DNA of 64,000 bases from Kribbella jejuensis (GTDB taxonomy: Bacteria > Actinomycetota > Actinomycetes > Propionibacteriales > Kribbellaceae), in assembly GCF_006715085.1 (NCBI RefSeq), contig NZ_VFMM01000002.1:930001-994000 (forward strand), read 5' to 3'. The position numbers and the translations under genes are program-made. Below are positions 34,356 to 42,802 of the stretch, in pieces. Position 1 is the first letter of the stretch; each line of letters begins with the position of its first letter. The notes beneath the pieces are model-generated. The model was not told where the DNA came from. It ran no database searches and saw only the letters and a list, made by a program, of their open reading frames with translations.

Positions 34356-35954
34356 ATGATCACCGTTCGCGGTGTTGATATTCGCGTCGCCGCCCAGCTG
34401 CTGCTGGCCGACCTCTCGTTCACCGTCGGTCCGGGCGACCGCGTCGGGCTCGTCGGCCGCAACGGCGCCGGCAAGACCACGCTGCTGAAGACCCTGGCCG
34501 GTGAGGCCCGGCCGGCGGCCGGGCAGATCACCGTCACCGGCTCGATCGGCTACCTGCCGCAGGATCCCCGCGCGGCGGATCCCGCGGTCACAGTCACCGA
34601 CCGGATCCTGTCCGCCCGCGGCCTCGACGACGCGGTACGGCGGTTGCGCGCGGCCGAGACCGCCATGAGTACGGCCACGGGTTCGGCGCAGGAGCGCGCA
34701 ATGGCGGCGTACACCCGTGCCGAGGCGGCGTTTCAGGCAGGCGGCGGGTACGCGGCCGAGGCGGAGGCGGCCAGGCTCGCGGCAGGCGTGGGCCTGCCCA
34801 ATCGTTGCCTGGAGCAGCCGATCGGGGAGCTGTCCGGCGGGCAGCGTCGCCGGGTCGAACTGGCCCGGATCCTGTTCGCGCAGCACGACACGCTGCTGCT
34901 CGACGAGCCGACCAACCACCTGGACGCCGACTCGGTGCTCTGGCTGCGGCAGTTCCTGCTGTCCTACCCCGGCGGCCTGATCGTGATCAGCCACGACCGG
35001 GAGTTGCTCAAGGCAACGGTCAACCGGGTGTTCCACCTCGACCCGCAGCGGTTGACGATCGACGTCCACAACACCGGCTGGACGAAGTACCAGGAGCAGC
35101 TGCAGCTGGACGAGCGCCGCCGACAGCGCGAGCGTGCGGTCGCCGAACGCAAGGCCGCGGTGCTGCACGCCCAGGCGGCGAAGATGCAGGCAGGCGCGAC
35201 CACCGCTGTCGCGGCCCGGAACATGGCCCGGCGCGCGGACAAGTTGCTGTCCGACCTCGAGCCGGTCCGCCGGGCGTCCCGGGTCGCGAAGATCCGGCTC
35301 CCGGCACCGGCGCCGTCCGGTCGTACGCCGCTGTCCGCGGTCGGGCTGAAGAAGTCGTACGGCGCCCTGCAGGTGCTGAACGGCGTCGATCTGGCCGTCG
35401 ATCGCGGCAGCCGGGTCGTCATCCTCGGGCTGAACGGTGCCGGCAAGACCACGCTGCTCCGGCTGCTCGCGGGGCGCGAACAGCCCGACGCCGGGCGCGT
35501 CGTACCCGGCCACGGTCTGCGGCTCGGGTACTTCGCCCAGGAACACGACACGCTCGACCTGGCCGGGACGGTTCGGCAGAACCTGGCTGCGGTCGCGCCC
35601 GGTCTGACCGACGGCGAGGTGCGGAACGTCCTCGGGTCGTTCCTGTTCAGCGGCGACGACGTGGACAAGCCTGCCGGTGTCCTGTCCGGCGGCGAGAAGA
35701 CCCGCCTGGCACTGGCCGGACTGGTCCATTCCAGCGCGAACGTGCTGTTGCTGGACGAGCCGACCAACAACCTGGACCCGGCATCGCGGGACGAGGTGCT
35801 CGGGGCGGTCGGCAGCTACCCCGGCGCGATCGTGATGGTCACCCACGACGAGGGTGCGATCGAGTCGCTCCGTCCGGACCGGGTGCTGATCCTGCCCGAC
35901 GCCACCGAGGACCTCTGGTCCGACGACTACCTGGACCTGGTCTCACTGGCCTGA
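34356..35954 (+). CDS. ABC-F family ATPase (ribosome-associated)
   Basis: This cytoplasmic protein of 532 residues has two ABC domains and no membrane helices. The first has GRNGAGKTTLL, LSGGQRRRVELA and LLLDEPTNHLD. The second has GLNGAGKTTLL, LSGGEKTRLALA and LLLDEPTNNLD. The linker between them (about residues 230-310) is long, charged and helical (QLDERRRQRERAVAERKAAV), as in ABC-F translation factors and antibiotic-resistance proteins that act in the ribosomal E site. The class cannot be set from sequence alone. A short leader peptide upstream fits the habit of ABC-F genes to be controlled by attenuation. Confidence 0.9.
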   Translation: MITVRGVDIRVAAQLLLADLSFTVGPGDRVGLVGRNGAGKTTLLKTLAGEARPAAGQITVTGSIGYLPQDPRAADPAVTVTDRILSARGLDDAVRRLRAAETAMSTATGSAQERAMAAYTRAEAAFQAGGGYAAEAEAARLAAGVGLPNRCLEQPIGELSGGQRRRVELARILFAQHDTLLLDEPTNHLDADSVLWLRQFLLSYPGGLIVISHDRELLKATVNRVFHLDPQRLTIDVHNTGWTKYQEQLQLDERRRQRERAVAERKAAVLHAQAAKMQAGATTAVAARNMARRADKLLSDLEPVRRASRVAKIRLPAPAPSGRTPLSAVGLKKSYGALQVLNGVDLAVDRGSRVVILGLNGAGKTTLLRLLAGREQPDAGRVVPGHGLRLGYFAQEHDTLDLAGTVRQNLAAVAPGLTDGEVRNVLGSFLFSGDDVDKPAGVLSGGEKTRLALAGLVHSSANVLLLDEPTNNLDPASRDEVLGAVGSYPGAIVMVTHDEGAIESLRPDRVLILPDATEDLWSDDYLDLVSLA

Positions 35955-35964
35955 GAGGGTGCAG

Positions 35965-36000
35965 CTCAACCCTGGGGTTGAGGCCCGGGATCCACCCGGG
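35965..36000 (+). terminator. Tandem hairpins after the ABC-F gene
   Basis: CTCAACCC pairs with GGGTTGAG (35965-35982) in a tight hairpin, and CCCGGG pairs with a second CCCGGG (35984-36000) immediately after. No long T-run follows. Confidence 0.6.
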
Positions 36001-36036
36001 TCTCACCTGCGGGCTGACGTCCCGGACGCCGGATCC

Positions 36037-36068
36037 GAGGAGTGTTGTGACCAACAAGAACACTCCTC
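36037..36068 (+). repeat. 10-bp inverted repeat before the membrane protein gene
   Basis: GAGGAGTGTT (36037-36046) and AACACTCCTC (36059-36068) are exact reverse complements separated by 12 nt. The right arm ends 15 nt before the ATG at 36084. It could be a repressor operator or an mRNA hairpin. Confidence 0.6.
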
Positions 36069-36083
36069 GAAAGGAACAGGACA

Positions 36084-36566
36084 ATGTCGGCCGTCATCGG
36101 AATCCTGATTGGTGTAGTAGTACTGGTGCGGGTCATCAGCCGGCAGGTGACCGGCTCGCTGGTCACGCCGAAGTCGCTGTTCCTGATGCCCTTGATCCTG
36201 CTGGGGTTCGGCGCCCTGTCGCTGGCCTCGGTCCTGCACCTCGCGACCACCGGCGAGCTCGCGTTCCTGGTCCTCGAAGGTGCCGTCCTGATCGGCCTCG
36301 GTGTCGCCCGCGGCGCGAGCGTCCGGCTGACCGCCACCGACCAGGGGCCGTTCCAGAAGGGTACCGCCGCGACCCTGGTGCTGTGGCTGCTGACCATCGC
36401 CTTCCGGATCGGTACGTCGATCGCGGCCGCGGCGCTCTGGCCGCACAGCATCGTCGGCCAGGCGTCGATCGCGTTGACGGTCGGCCTGACGATCGGTGCG
36501 CAGAGCGCGATGGTCTACCGCCGCTCGCTGACGATGGACGCACCGTTGGCCACCCAGCGGGCATGA
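36084..36566 (+). CDS. Four-helix membrane protein of the CcdC/DUF1453 type
   Basis: This 160-residue membrane protein has hydrophobic stretches at about residues 2-20, 33-52, 59-77 and 95-115, with a final helix near 120-140. KSLFLMPLILLGFGALSL and GVARGASVRLTATDQGPFQKG resemble the DUF1453/CcdC pattern. Its function is unknown. It is followed 7 nt later by a histidine kinase and a response regulator, so it may be part of that sensory unit. AAGGAACAGG is the ribosome-binding site. Confidence 0.7.
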   Translation: MSAVIGILIGVVVLVRVISRQVTGSLVTPKSLFLMPLILLGFGALSLASVLHLATTGELAFLVLEGAVLIGLGVARGASVRLTATDQGPFQKGTAATLVLWLLTIAFRIGTSIAAAALWPHSIVGQASIALTVGLTIGAQSAMVYRRSLTMDAPLATQRA

Positions 36567-36573
36567 TGTGAGC

Positions 36574-37728
36574 ATGAGTTGGACGCTGTCGGGCCAGGTA
36601 CGGGACTCTTCCGTGCCTGGCCTGCTGCTTCGTGCGGTCCCCGGGCTGATCACGATCCTCTCGGTGGTGGTGGCCGCTCGCGGTCACGACGTCCAGCGGC
36701 TGCCGTACTGGGCGGTCGTCGTCCTCGGCGTCATGGTTGTGCTCGGCAACTTTTCGCTGTTCGGCTTGCGGTACGGCGCGCCGCCGGGGCGCGCCGGCTA
36801 CGGGCTGCTGCTGTTCACCGCCGCCGGATGCGCGCTCTGGTACGCGTTGCCCGCCAGCGCGATGATCGTGATCCCGTTCTGGGCCAGCCGCGCCGCGGTC
36901 CGGTACTTCCGGGCCCAGCCGGTGGAGTGGATGGTCGTTGCGATCAGCATCGCCGGGGCGAGCGTGCCGCTGTACGTGACGACGCGGTCGGTCCCGGCCG
37001 CCTTGGGTGCCGCGTTCGGGGTGGTCGCGCTGACGCTCGCGGCGATCAACCGGCGGTCGCGAGAGCAGCAGTTGGAGGAACTCGAGGTCTCGCTGGCCCG
37101 CAAGCAGGCGGCGATCGAGGAGCACGAGCGGGCCGCGGCACTGGCCGAGCGGGCGCGGATCGCCCGGGACGTGCACGACGTACTCGCGCATTCGCTGGCC
37201 GGGTTGTCGCTGAGCCTGCAAGGAGCCCGGCTGATGCTGGTCCGCGACGGTGCGTCACCGGAGGCGATCGAGCAGGTGACGCGGGCGCAGGGGCTGGCCG
37301 CGGACGGGCTCGCCGAGGCGCGGCGGGCGGTGGCGGCGCTGCGGGAGGACGCGGTTCCCGACGTACGGGCGCTCGGCGATCTGGTCACGGCGTACCGGTT
37401 GGAGAGTGGGGCGGCGGCTTCGTTCGAGGTGGACGGGGTGGAGCGGGAATTGCCGGCCGAGGTGCTGAGCACGTTGTACCGGACGGTGCAGGAGTCGCTG
37501 GCGAACATCCGCAAGCATGCGCCGGGAGCGCCGGTGCGGGTGCGGTTGTCGTACGGGCCGCCGGTCGGATTGACGGTGGAGGACGAGCAGGACAAGCGCC
37601 CCGAGCGGGCGGCGCCCGGCGGATACGGCCTGCTCGGGATGCGCGAACGTGCCGACCTGGTCGGCGGATCACTGGAGGCCGGCCCGACATCCACGGGCTG
37701 GCGGGTCGAACTGAAGGTGCCGGCGTGA
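36574..37728 (+). CDS. Sensor histidine kinase, DesK/NarX (HisKA_3) type
   Basis: This 384-residue kinase has several N-terminal membrane helices (about residues 15-155), a coiled segment (REQQLEELEVSLARKQAAIE), the HisKA_3 phospho-acceptor region ERARIARDVHDVLAHSLAGL and a HATPase domain with TVQESLANIRKHA, LTVEDEQDKRPE and GGYGLLGMRERADLVGG. The ATG at 36574 is preferred to the GTG at 36568. CATGAT six bases before it resembles the leaderless box with one change. The stop overlaps the start of the response regulator. Confidence 0.88.
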   Translation: MSWTLSGQVRDSSVPGLLLRAVPGLITILSVVVAARGHDVQRLPYWAVVVLGVMVVLGNFSLFGLRYGAPPGRAGYGLLLFTAAGCALWYALPASAMIVIPFWASRAAVRYFRAQPVEWMVVAISIAGASVPLYVTTRSVPAALGAAFGVVALTLAAINRRSREQQLEELEVSLARKQAAIEEHERAAALAERARIARDVHDVLAHSLAGLSLSLQGARLMLVRDGASPEAIEQVTRAQGLAADGLAEARRAVAALREDAVPDVRALGDLVTAYRLESGAAASFEVDGVERELPAEVLSTLYRTVQESLANIRKHAPGAPVRVRLSYGPPVGLTVEDEQDKRPERAAPGGYGLLGMRERADLVGGSLEAGPTSTGWRVELKVPA

Positions 37729-38357
37729 ATGTGCGAGTAGTGGTCGCGGATGACCAGACGGTGGTACGGGACGGGCTGGTCACGTTGCTCAAGTTGCTGC
37801 CCGGGATCGACGTGGTCGCGGCCGCGTCCGACGGCCGGGAAGCTGTCGCGCTGGTGGCCGAGCACGATCCGGACGTCCTGCTGGTGGATCTGCGGATGCC
37901 GACGATGGACGGCGTCGAGGCGACCCGGCTCGTCCGCACGGATCACCCGCGGACCGAGGTCGTCGTACTGACCACGTACAGCGACGACGACTCCGTGCTC
38001 TCGGCACTCCGCGCCGGCGCCCGCGGCTTCCTCACCAAGGACGCCGACGCCGAATCCATCGGCCGGGCCCTCGAAGCGGCCGCCAACGGCCAGTCCATCC
38101 TCGACGCGGACGTCCAACGCCGCCTGATCGAAGGCACCACCGCGAAACCCGTGGCGGTGACCGACTCAGGCCTGACTCCCCGAGAACTGGAAGTACTCCG
38201 CCTGATCGCCGAAGGCCTGTCCAACACCGAGATCGCCCGCCACCTGGTGGTCAGCGAGGCAACGGTCAAGACCCACATCAACCACCTTTTCGCCAAGGCC
38301 AACCTCCGCGACCGAGCCCAGGCCGTCGCCTACGCCTACCGCCTGGGACTCGCCTGA
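37725..38357 (+). CDS. NarL/LuxR-family response regulator
   Basis: This 210-residue regulator has receiver residues VVVADDQTVVRDGL and LLVDLRMPTMDGVEATR with the phospho-acceptor Asp, then KDADAESIGRAL. The C-terminal LuxR-type HTH reads LTPRELEVLRLIAEGLSNTE with ATVKTHINHLFAKANLRDR. The start is GTG 37725 within GTGA, so it is coupled to the kinase. Targets are not visible, although the cotranscribed membrane protein at 36084 is a candidate. Confidence 0.9.
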   Translation: MNVRVVVADDQTVVRDGLVTLLKLLPGIDVVAAASDGREAVALVAEHDPDVLLVDLRMPTMDGVEATRLVRTDHPRTEVVVLTTYSDDDSVLSALRAGARGFLTKDADAESIGRALEAAANGQSILDADVQRRLIEGTTAKPVAVTDSGLTPRELEVLRLIAEGLSNTEIARHLVVSEATVKTHINHLFAKANLRDRAQAVAYAYRLGLA

Positions 38358-38399
38358 CACACGTTGCCGGTTCACCGGGTGATGGACTACGGTGAATAT

Positions 38400-38801
38400 A
38401 TGAAGAGTTCTGCAGATGTGCAGGGTGACTCGTGCAGTGTGCGATTGGTGGACCCGGAGCGGGTGGCGAGCGTCAATGCCAGAATGCCGGGGGAGACCGA
38501 CATCGTCGACACGGCCGACGTGTTCGGGCTGCTCGGGGATCCTCGCCGGTTGAAGCTGCTCGTGGCGCTGCTGGACGGGGAGCTGTGCGTCTGCGATCTG
38601 GCCGCGATCACCGGGCTGAGCGAGTCCGCGACGTCGCACGCGCTCCGGCTGCTGCGCGCGCACCGGGTGGTCGCCGTCCGGCGGGACGGGCGGAACGCCT
38701 TCTACCGGCTCGACGACGCGCACGTGCGCATGCTGCTGGATCTCGCCGTCGCGCACACCGAGCACACCGACGCCATCCATCCCGAAAGGTCGCGCGCATG
38801 A
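38400..38801 (+). CDS. ArsR/SmtB-family metal sensor
   Basis: This winged-helix repressor of 133 residues has GDPRRLKLLVALLDGELCVCDL, which includes a CxC pair as in the alpha3/alpha3N metal sites of ArsR/CadC. LSESATSHALRLLRAHRVVA is the recognition helix. The C-terminal DDAHVRMLLDLAVAHTEH matches the alpha5 site spacing of SmtB/NmtR (Asp, His, then His eleven residues on). It starts at ATG 38400, with TACGGT (38388-38393) six bases before it and TTGCCG as a -35. It is coupled to a CDF exporter (ATGA), so it most likely represses metal efflux in the absence of Zn, Cd, Co or Ni. Confidence 0.88.
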   Translation: MKSSADVQGDSCSVRLVDPERVASVNARMPGETDIVDTADVFGLLGDPRRLKLLVALLDGELCVCDLAAITGLSESATSHALRLLRAHRVVAVRRDGRNAFYRLDDAHVRMLLDLAVAHTEHTDAIHPERSRA

Positions 38802-39814
38802 GCGCCGGACACGGAGCTGCCGACGTCACCGCCGACGGCGCGGGTCACGGTCACGGACACGGTCACGCGGTGAGCGTCGACGCGGACCGGAAGCTGCTGA
38901 GTGGCGCGCTCGCGCTGATCGTCGGCTTCATGATCGCCGAGGTGATCGTCGGACTCGCGGCCGGTTCGCTGGCCCTCGTCACCGACGCCGCGCACATGCT
39001 CACCGACGCGATCGCGATCGCCCTGGCTCTGCTCGCGATCCGGCTCGCCGCGAAACCCCCGCGCGGCGGGTTCACCTACGGCTTCAAGCGGGTCGAGATC
39101 CTCTCCGCCCAGGCGAACGGCATCACCCTGCTGCTGCTCGCGGTCTACTTCGTGTACGAGGCGGTCAACCGGCTGATCCATCCGCCGGAGGTCAAGGGCG
39201 CGCTCGTCCTGATCACGGGTCTGGTCGGCATCGTGGTGAACCTGCTCGCGACCTGGCTGATCAGCAAGGCGAACCGTTCGAGCCTGAATGTCGAGGGCGC
39301 GTTCCAGCACATCCTGAACGACCTGTTCGCGTTCATCGCCACCGCGCTCGCCGGTCTCGTCGTACTGCTCACCGGTTTCACCCGCGCGGACGCGATCGCG
39401 GCGTTCGTGGTCGCCGTACTGATGCTGAAGGCGGGGATCGGACTGGTCCGTGAGTCCGGCCGGATCTTCCTCGAGGCGGCGCCGACCGCGATCGACCCGC
39501 AGGCGCTCGGCGCCGAACTGTGCGCGCTCGACGGCGTCGTCGAGGTGCACGACCTGCACGTCTGGCAGATCACGTCGGGCGAGCCGGCCGCCTCCGCGCA
39601 CGTACTGGTCGCCGAGGGGCTGGACTGCCACCAGATCCGGATCCGGATCGAGCAGGTGCTTGCCGAGCGCCACCACCTGACGCACTCCACCCTCCAGGTC
39701 GACCACGCCTCCGAGGGCCGGGTCGAGGAGCACTGCAGTGACGCCCACGGGGAGGTGCACCGGTCGGTTACAACCGTTGCGCCAGGACCTGACCCAACCA
39801 GTCCGGCTCATTGA
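38798..39814 (+). CDS. CDF-family metal exporter (CzcD/ZitB-like)
   Basis: This 338-residue transporter has six helices. After a His-rich N-terminus (GHGHGHGHAVS) the site residues are TDAAHMLTDA in helix 2 and FQHILNDLF in helix 5, the His/Asp pairs that bind zinc in CzcD-like transporters. The cytoplasmic C-terminal domain holds VVEVHDLHVWQITSGEP and LAERHHLTHSTLQVDH. It exports Zn2+ (possibly Cd2+ or Co2+) against protons. ATG 38798 overlaps the ArsR stop. The 3' end overlaps the convergent GNAT gene by 47 nt. Confidence 0.92.
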   Translation: MSAGHGAADVTADGAGHGHGHGHAVSVDADRKLLSGALALIVGFMIAEVIVGLAAGSLALVTDAAHMLTDAIAIALALLAIRLAAKPPRGGFTYGFKRVEILSAQANGITLLLLAVYFVYEAVNRLIHPPEVKGALVLITGLVGIVVNLLATWLISKANRSSLNVEGAFQHILNDLFAFIATALAGLVVLLTGFTRADAIAAFVVAVLMLKAGIGLVRESGRIFLEAAPTAIDPQALGAELCALDGVVEVHDLHVWQITSGEPAASAHVLVAEGLDCHQIRIRIEQVLAERHHLTHSTLQVDHASEGRVEEHCSDAHGEVHRSVTTVAPGPDPTSPAH

Positions 39815-40286
39815 GCCGCGGTACGGCGAATTCGGTCTCCCGGGTGAAGCCCTGGCGCTCGTAGTACCGGACGAGCGCCTGGTCACCGCCCGCGAAGCAG
39901 TCGACGCGCAGCAGCCGTACCCCGCTCTCGCGGGCGAGTTCGCGCGCGTGGTCGAGCAGCGCCCCGCCGAGGTTCTGTCCGGCGGAAGCGCGGTCGGTGA
40001 CGAGCAGCCGTACGTACAGCTCGGGCTCGGCCGCCGGCGGTACGTATTCGAGCGCGGTGCCCACCGCGAGCGCCCCGACGACCCGGCCCCCGACCGTCCC
40101 GACCCACAGCTCGCCGTCGGCGGCGAAGCGGGTGATCTGCTCGACGCGGCGCGGGCTCGTCGAGTGCGGGGTCGTACCCCACTGATCGGTCCGCCCGCGG
40201 GCGACCAGCCATTCGGTCGCCCCGTCCAGCAACCCCAGCACCGCCGGCACGTCGTCCAGCCCGCCGCGCCGGATCGTCATCTGCAC
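39768..40286 (-). CDS. GNAT N-acetyltransferase
   Basis: This single-domain acetyltransferase of 172 residues has LYVRLLVTDRASAGQNLGGALLDHARELA, which includes the acetyl-CoA-binding segment (a variant of RxxGxG/A), and VDCFAGGDQALVRYYERQGF with the usual C-terminal Tyr. The substrate is unknown. The ATG at 40286 has no strong ribosome-binding site. The coding end lies inside the last 47 nt of the CDF gene on the other strand. Confidence 0.82.
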   Translation of the reverse strand: MQMTIRRGGLDDVPAVLGLLDGATEWLVARGRTDQWGTTPHSTSPRRVEQITRFAADGELWVGTVGGRVVGALAVGTALEYVPPAAEPELYVRLLVTDRASAGQNLGGALLDHARELARESGVRLLRVDCFAGGDQALVRYYERQGFTRETEFAVPRLNEPDWLGQVLAQRL

Positions 40287-40355
40287 AATTCCAGCATAGG
40301 GATGTCGAAATGCCGATCCTGGTCTCTACCTATGGGGTGTAGAGAGGAGCTCACC

Positions 40356-40631
40356 ATGAGCAAGCTGGACAAGACATTCACCGCACCGCTGCAGAAGAGC
40401 GCCGCGAAGGGAGGCTGGACCTACGTACAGATGCCAGGTTCTGCCGAGTACTTCGGCACCCGCGGCCTGGTCAAGGTCCGTGGCACCATGGACGGCCACC
40501 CGTTCGAGAGCTCGTTCATGGCACTCGGCGACGGCACCCACAAACTCCCCGTCAAGGCCGCCCTCCAGACCCTGATCGGCAAACAACCAGGCGACAACAT
40601 CACCGTCCACCTGGAAGAACGCCTCGGCTGA
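40356..40631 (+). CDS. DUF1905 protein
   Basis: This small 91-residue protein has the DUF1905 pattern: GGWTYVQMPGSAEYFGTRG, VKVRGTMDGHPFESSFMALG and HKLPVKAALQTLIGK. It is a predicted beta-barrel of unknown function, often found alone or fused to YdeI/OmdA-type proteins. AGAGGAG precedes the ATG at 40356 at good spacing. The end overlaps the convergent GH31 gene by 32 nt. Confidence 0.85.
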   Translation: MSKLDKTFTAPLQKSAAKGGWTYVQMPGSAEYFGTRGLVKVRGTMDGHPFESSFMALGDGTHKLPVKAALQTLIGKQPGDNITVHLEERLG

Positions 40632-42801
40632 GGTTCACCCCGGGCACCTGGGAGTACACCGGGACGATCTCGAGCGGGACTTCCCGGGTGACGAGTCCGG
40701 CGGGCACCGGCTCGCCGGTCCAGGCGTCGTACCAGGTGCCGTCCGGCAGGTACGTCGTCCACGTGCGGGCGCCGGGCTCCAGGACCGGGTTCACCAGGAG
40801 ATCGTCACCCAGCTGGTACTGGTACGGGTGGTTCCAGATCTCCGGATCGCCCGCGTGGTCGAAGAACAGCGGCCGGAGCAGCGGGCGGTCGGTGGTGATC
40901 GTCCGCGCGGCCTGCGCGGACAGGTACGGGACGAGTTGCTCGCGGAGTACGGCGTACGCGCGGAAGATCGGGACGACCCGGTCGTCGCCGGTGGTCTCCG
41001 CGACGTGCCATGGCGTCCGGTCGCGGAGCGGAAGCTGGTGGTGGTTGAACTCCGAGTGATACTGCATGATCGGCAGGAATGTCGACGCCGCGGTCGCTCG
41101 TAGGTAGAGCTCCGCGTCCGGAACGGGTCCGGAGAAGCCTGCCAGGTCCCAGCCCCAGTACACGATCCCGCAGGAGGCCGCGGTCAGCCCGGCGGTGATG
41201 GACGAACGGAACGCCTTCCAGGTGGAGTCCTCGTCACCGGCCCAGAAGATGCCGTGCGCCTGCGATCCGGTGAAACCCGCCCGTGAGAACGTCACCGGAG
41301 CCTTGCCGGCGCTGCGCAGCAGGTCGCCGAACGCGCGGGCGTAGTGCACCGGGAACAGGTTGTTGCCCTCGTCCCCGCGCCGGCCGTCGGCGTACCGGAG
41401 GTCGTGGCCCCAGGCATGTTCACCGCCGTCGGTCTTGAAGCCGTCGACGTCGAAGTCCTCGACGAGGTACCGCCGCTTCTCGGTCCACCAGTCGCGGGTG
41501 CGCTGCACGGACAGGTCGGGCATCAGCGCCTTCGGGAACCACCAGCCGCGGTTGTGGTACGCCGTACCGTCCGCCTCCCGTACCGCGTGGCCCTCGCGCA
41601 CCATCGCGTCGGCGTCCGCGGCGACCTGTCCGGTGTCGAACTCGCTCTTCTGCAGCGGGATCTGCCAGAGGATGACCTTGATGCCGCGGTCGTGCAGCTC
41701 GTCGATCATCGCCTTCGGGTCCGGCCAGGCGCCGTCGGGCGGATAGCTGAAGTCGGCCGCCTTGTGGGCGCTGCCGTCGGGCGTCACGTCGTACTGGGCG
41801 TCCCGCCAGATCGTGATGCCTTCCTCGTCGCTCCAGGCCTCGATCACCACCGTGCCGACCGGGATGTCGAGGTCGCGGTGCATGTTCATCCGCGACATCA
41901 CCAGGTCCTGGGTGTTCCATTCGTTGCCGGAGGCCCACAACCGGAACACCCAGTCCGGTAGTTCCTCGGCCCGGCCGACCTCGTCCAGGAACGCGGTCAG
42001 CACCTCGTGCGGGGAGCCCTCGTAGATGCCTAGATCAACGACCGGTTCGTCGCCGAGGGCAACTTCCACGGTCAGGCCGGTGTCGTCGGAGCTGAACCAG
42101 GTGCGGCGGGACGTCCGTACGTGGAAGCCCCAGCCGCCGTTCACCACGTGGGCGAACGGCATCGGCAGGTAGGTCCGGCCGTGCACGCCCTGCGCCTTGT
42201 ACTGCTCGAACACGACCGCGTCGAGCCGCTTGCCCCGCTGATCGAGCTGGTCGTACCGCTCGCCGAACCCCACCAAGTGGTCACCCGGCTGCAACGGAAG
42301 CACGAACCGCGCCCGGTGCACGCCGTCCGCCGATACCAACCACTCCACGTCCCGCACCCGCTCACCCCCACGCCGCACCTCACCCGCATCCCGCACCCAC
42401 TGTGCAGGCGATACCTCGAACCACTCGCTCGTCCCCACCAACTCCCCGGCTGTGTAGGCGTGGAAGCGGTAGCGGACCGGCTTGGTGACCGGTGGGGTGA
42501 GGACCGACCAGCCGCCGTCGGCGCCGAGGGACTTTGCCTGGGCTTCGCTCAGGTGACCTTCGCCGCCTGCCAGCGCCGCGGCGTCGGCGCCGCCGTCTGT
42601 GGTCGGCGCCAAGTGCAGTAGGGCGCCGCCGGAGGACGTGTGTTCCGCCGGGTCCCACTCGCACACGACGGACGTGACCTCGGAGGAGGAGGCGACCACG
42701 CCCAGGCGGACCGGTTCGCCGACGAGGGGGAGGACCGGGACGCGCTGGTCGGGGGAGGTCGCGTAGGGGTGCTCGATGCCGTACGGGCGATGGGTGATCA
42801 T
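40600..42801 (-). CDS. GH31 alpha-glycosidase (alpha-xylosidase/alpha-glucosidase)
   Basis: This 733-residue glycoside hydrolase has an N-terminal beta-sandwich (about 1-230), a GH31 barrel (about 240-600) and C-terminal beta domains. The nucleophile Asp is in DFDVDGFKTDGGE, and the acid/base region reads FWAGDEDSTWKAFR. The FKTD form is nearer alpha-xylosidases such as YicI than the WxDMNE form of alpha-glucosidases, but substrate assignment remains open. No signal peptide is seen, so it acts inside the cell on imported oligosaccharides. It is the last gene of the ROK/ABC/GH15 operon, 1 nt after GH15. Confidence 0.88.
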   Translation of the reverse strand: MITHRPYGIEHPYATSPDQRVPVLPLVGEPVRLGVVASSSEVTSVVCEWDPAEHTSSGGALLHLAPTTDGGADAAALAGGEGHLSEAQAKSLGADGGWSVLTPPVTKPVRYRFHAYTAGELVGTSEWFEVSPAQWVRDAGEVRRGGERVRDVEWLVSADGVHRARFVLPLQPGDHLVGFGERYDQLDQRGKRLDAVVFEQYKAQGVHGRTYLPMPFAHVVNGGWGFHVRTSRRTWFSSDDTGLTVEVALGDEPVVDLGIYEGSPHEVLTAFLDEVGRAEELPDWVFRLWASGNEWNTQDLVMSRMNMHRDLDIPVGTVVIEAWSDEEGITIWRDAQYDVTPDGSAHKAADFSYPPDGAWPDPKAMIDELHDRGIKVILWQIPLQKSEFDTGQVAADADAMVREGHAVREADGTAYHNRGWWFPKALMPDLSVQRTRDWWTEKRRYLVEDFDVDGFKTDGGEHAWGHDLRYADGRRGDEGNNLFPVHYARAFGDLLRSAGKAPVTFSRAGFTGSQAHGIFWAGDEDSTWKAFRSSITAGLTAASCGIVYWGWDLAGFSGPVPDAELYLRATAASTFLPIMQYHSEFNHHQLPLRDRTPWHVAETTGDDRVVPIFRAYAVLREQLVPYLSAQAARTITTDRPLLRPLFFDHAGDPEIWNHPYQYQLGDDLLVNPVLEPGARTWTTYLPDGTWYDAWTGEPVPAGLVTREVPLEIVPVYSQVPGVNLSRGVLPGGR

Positions 42802-42802
42802 G

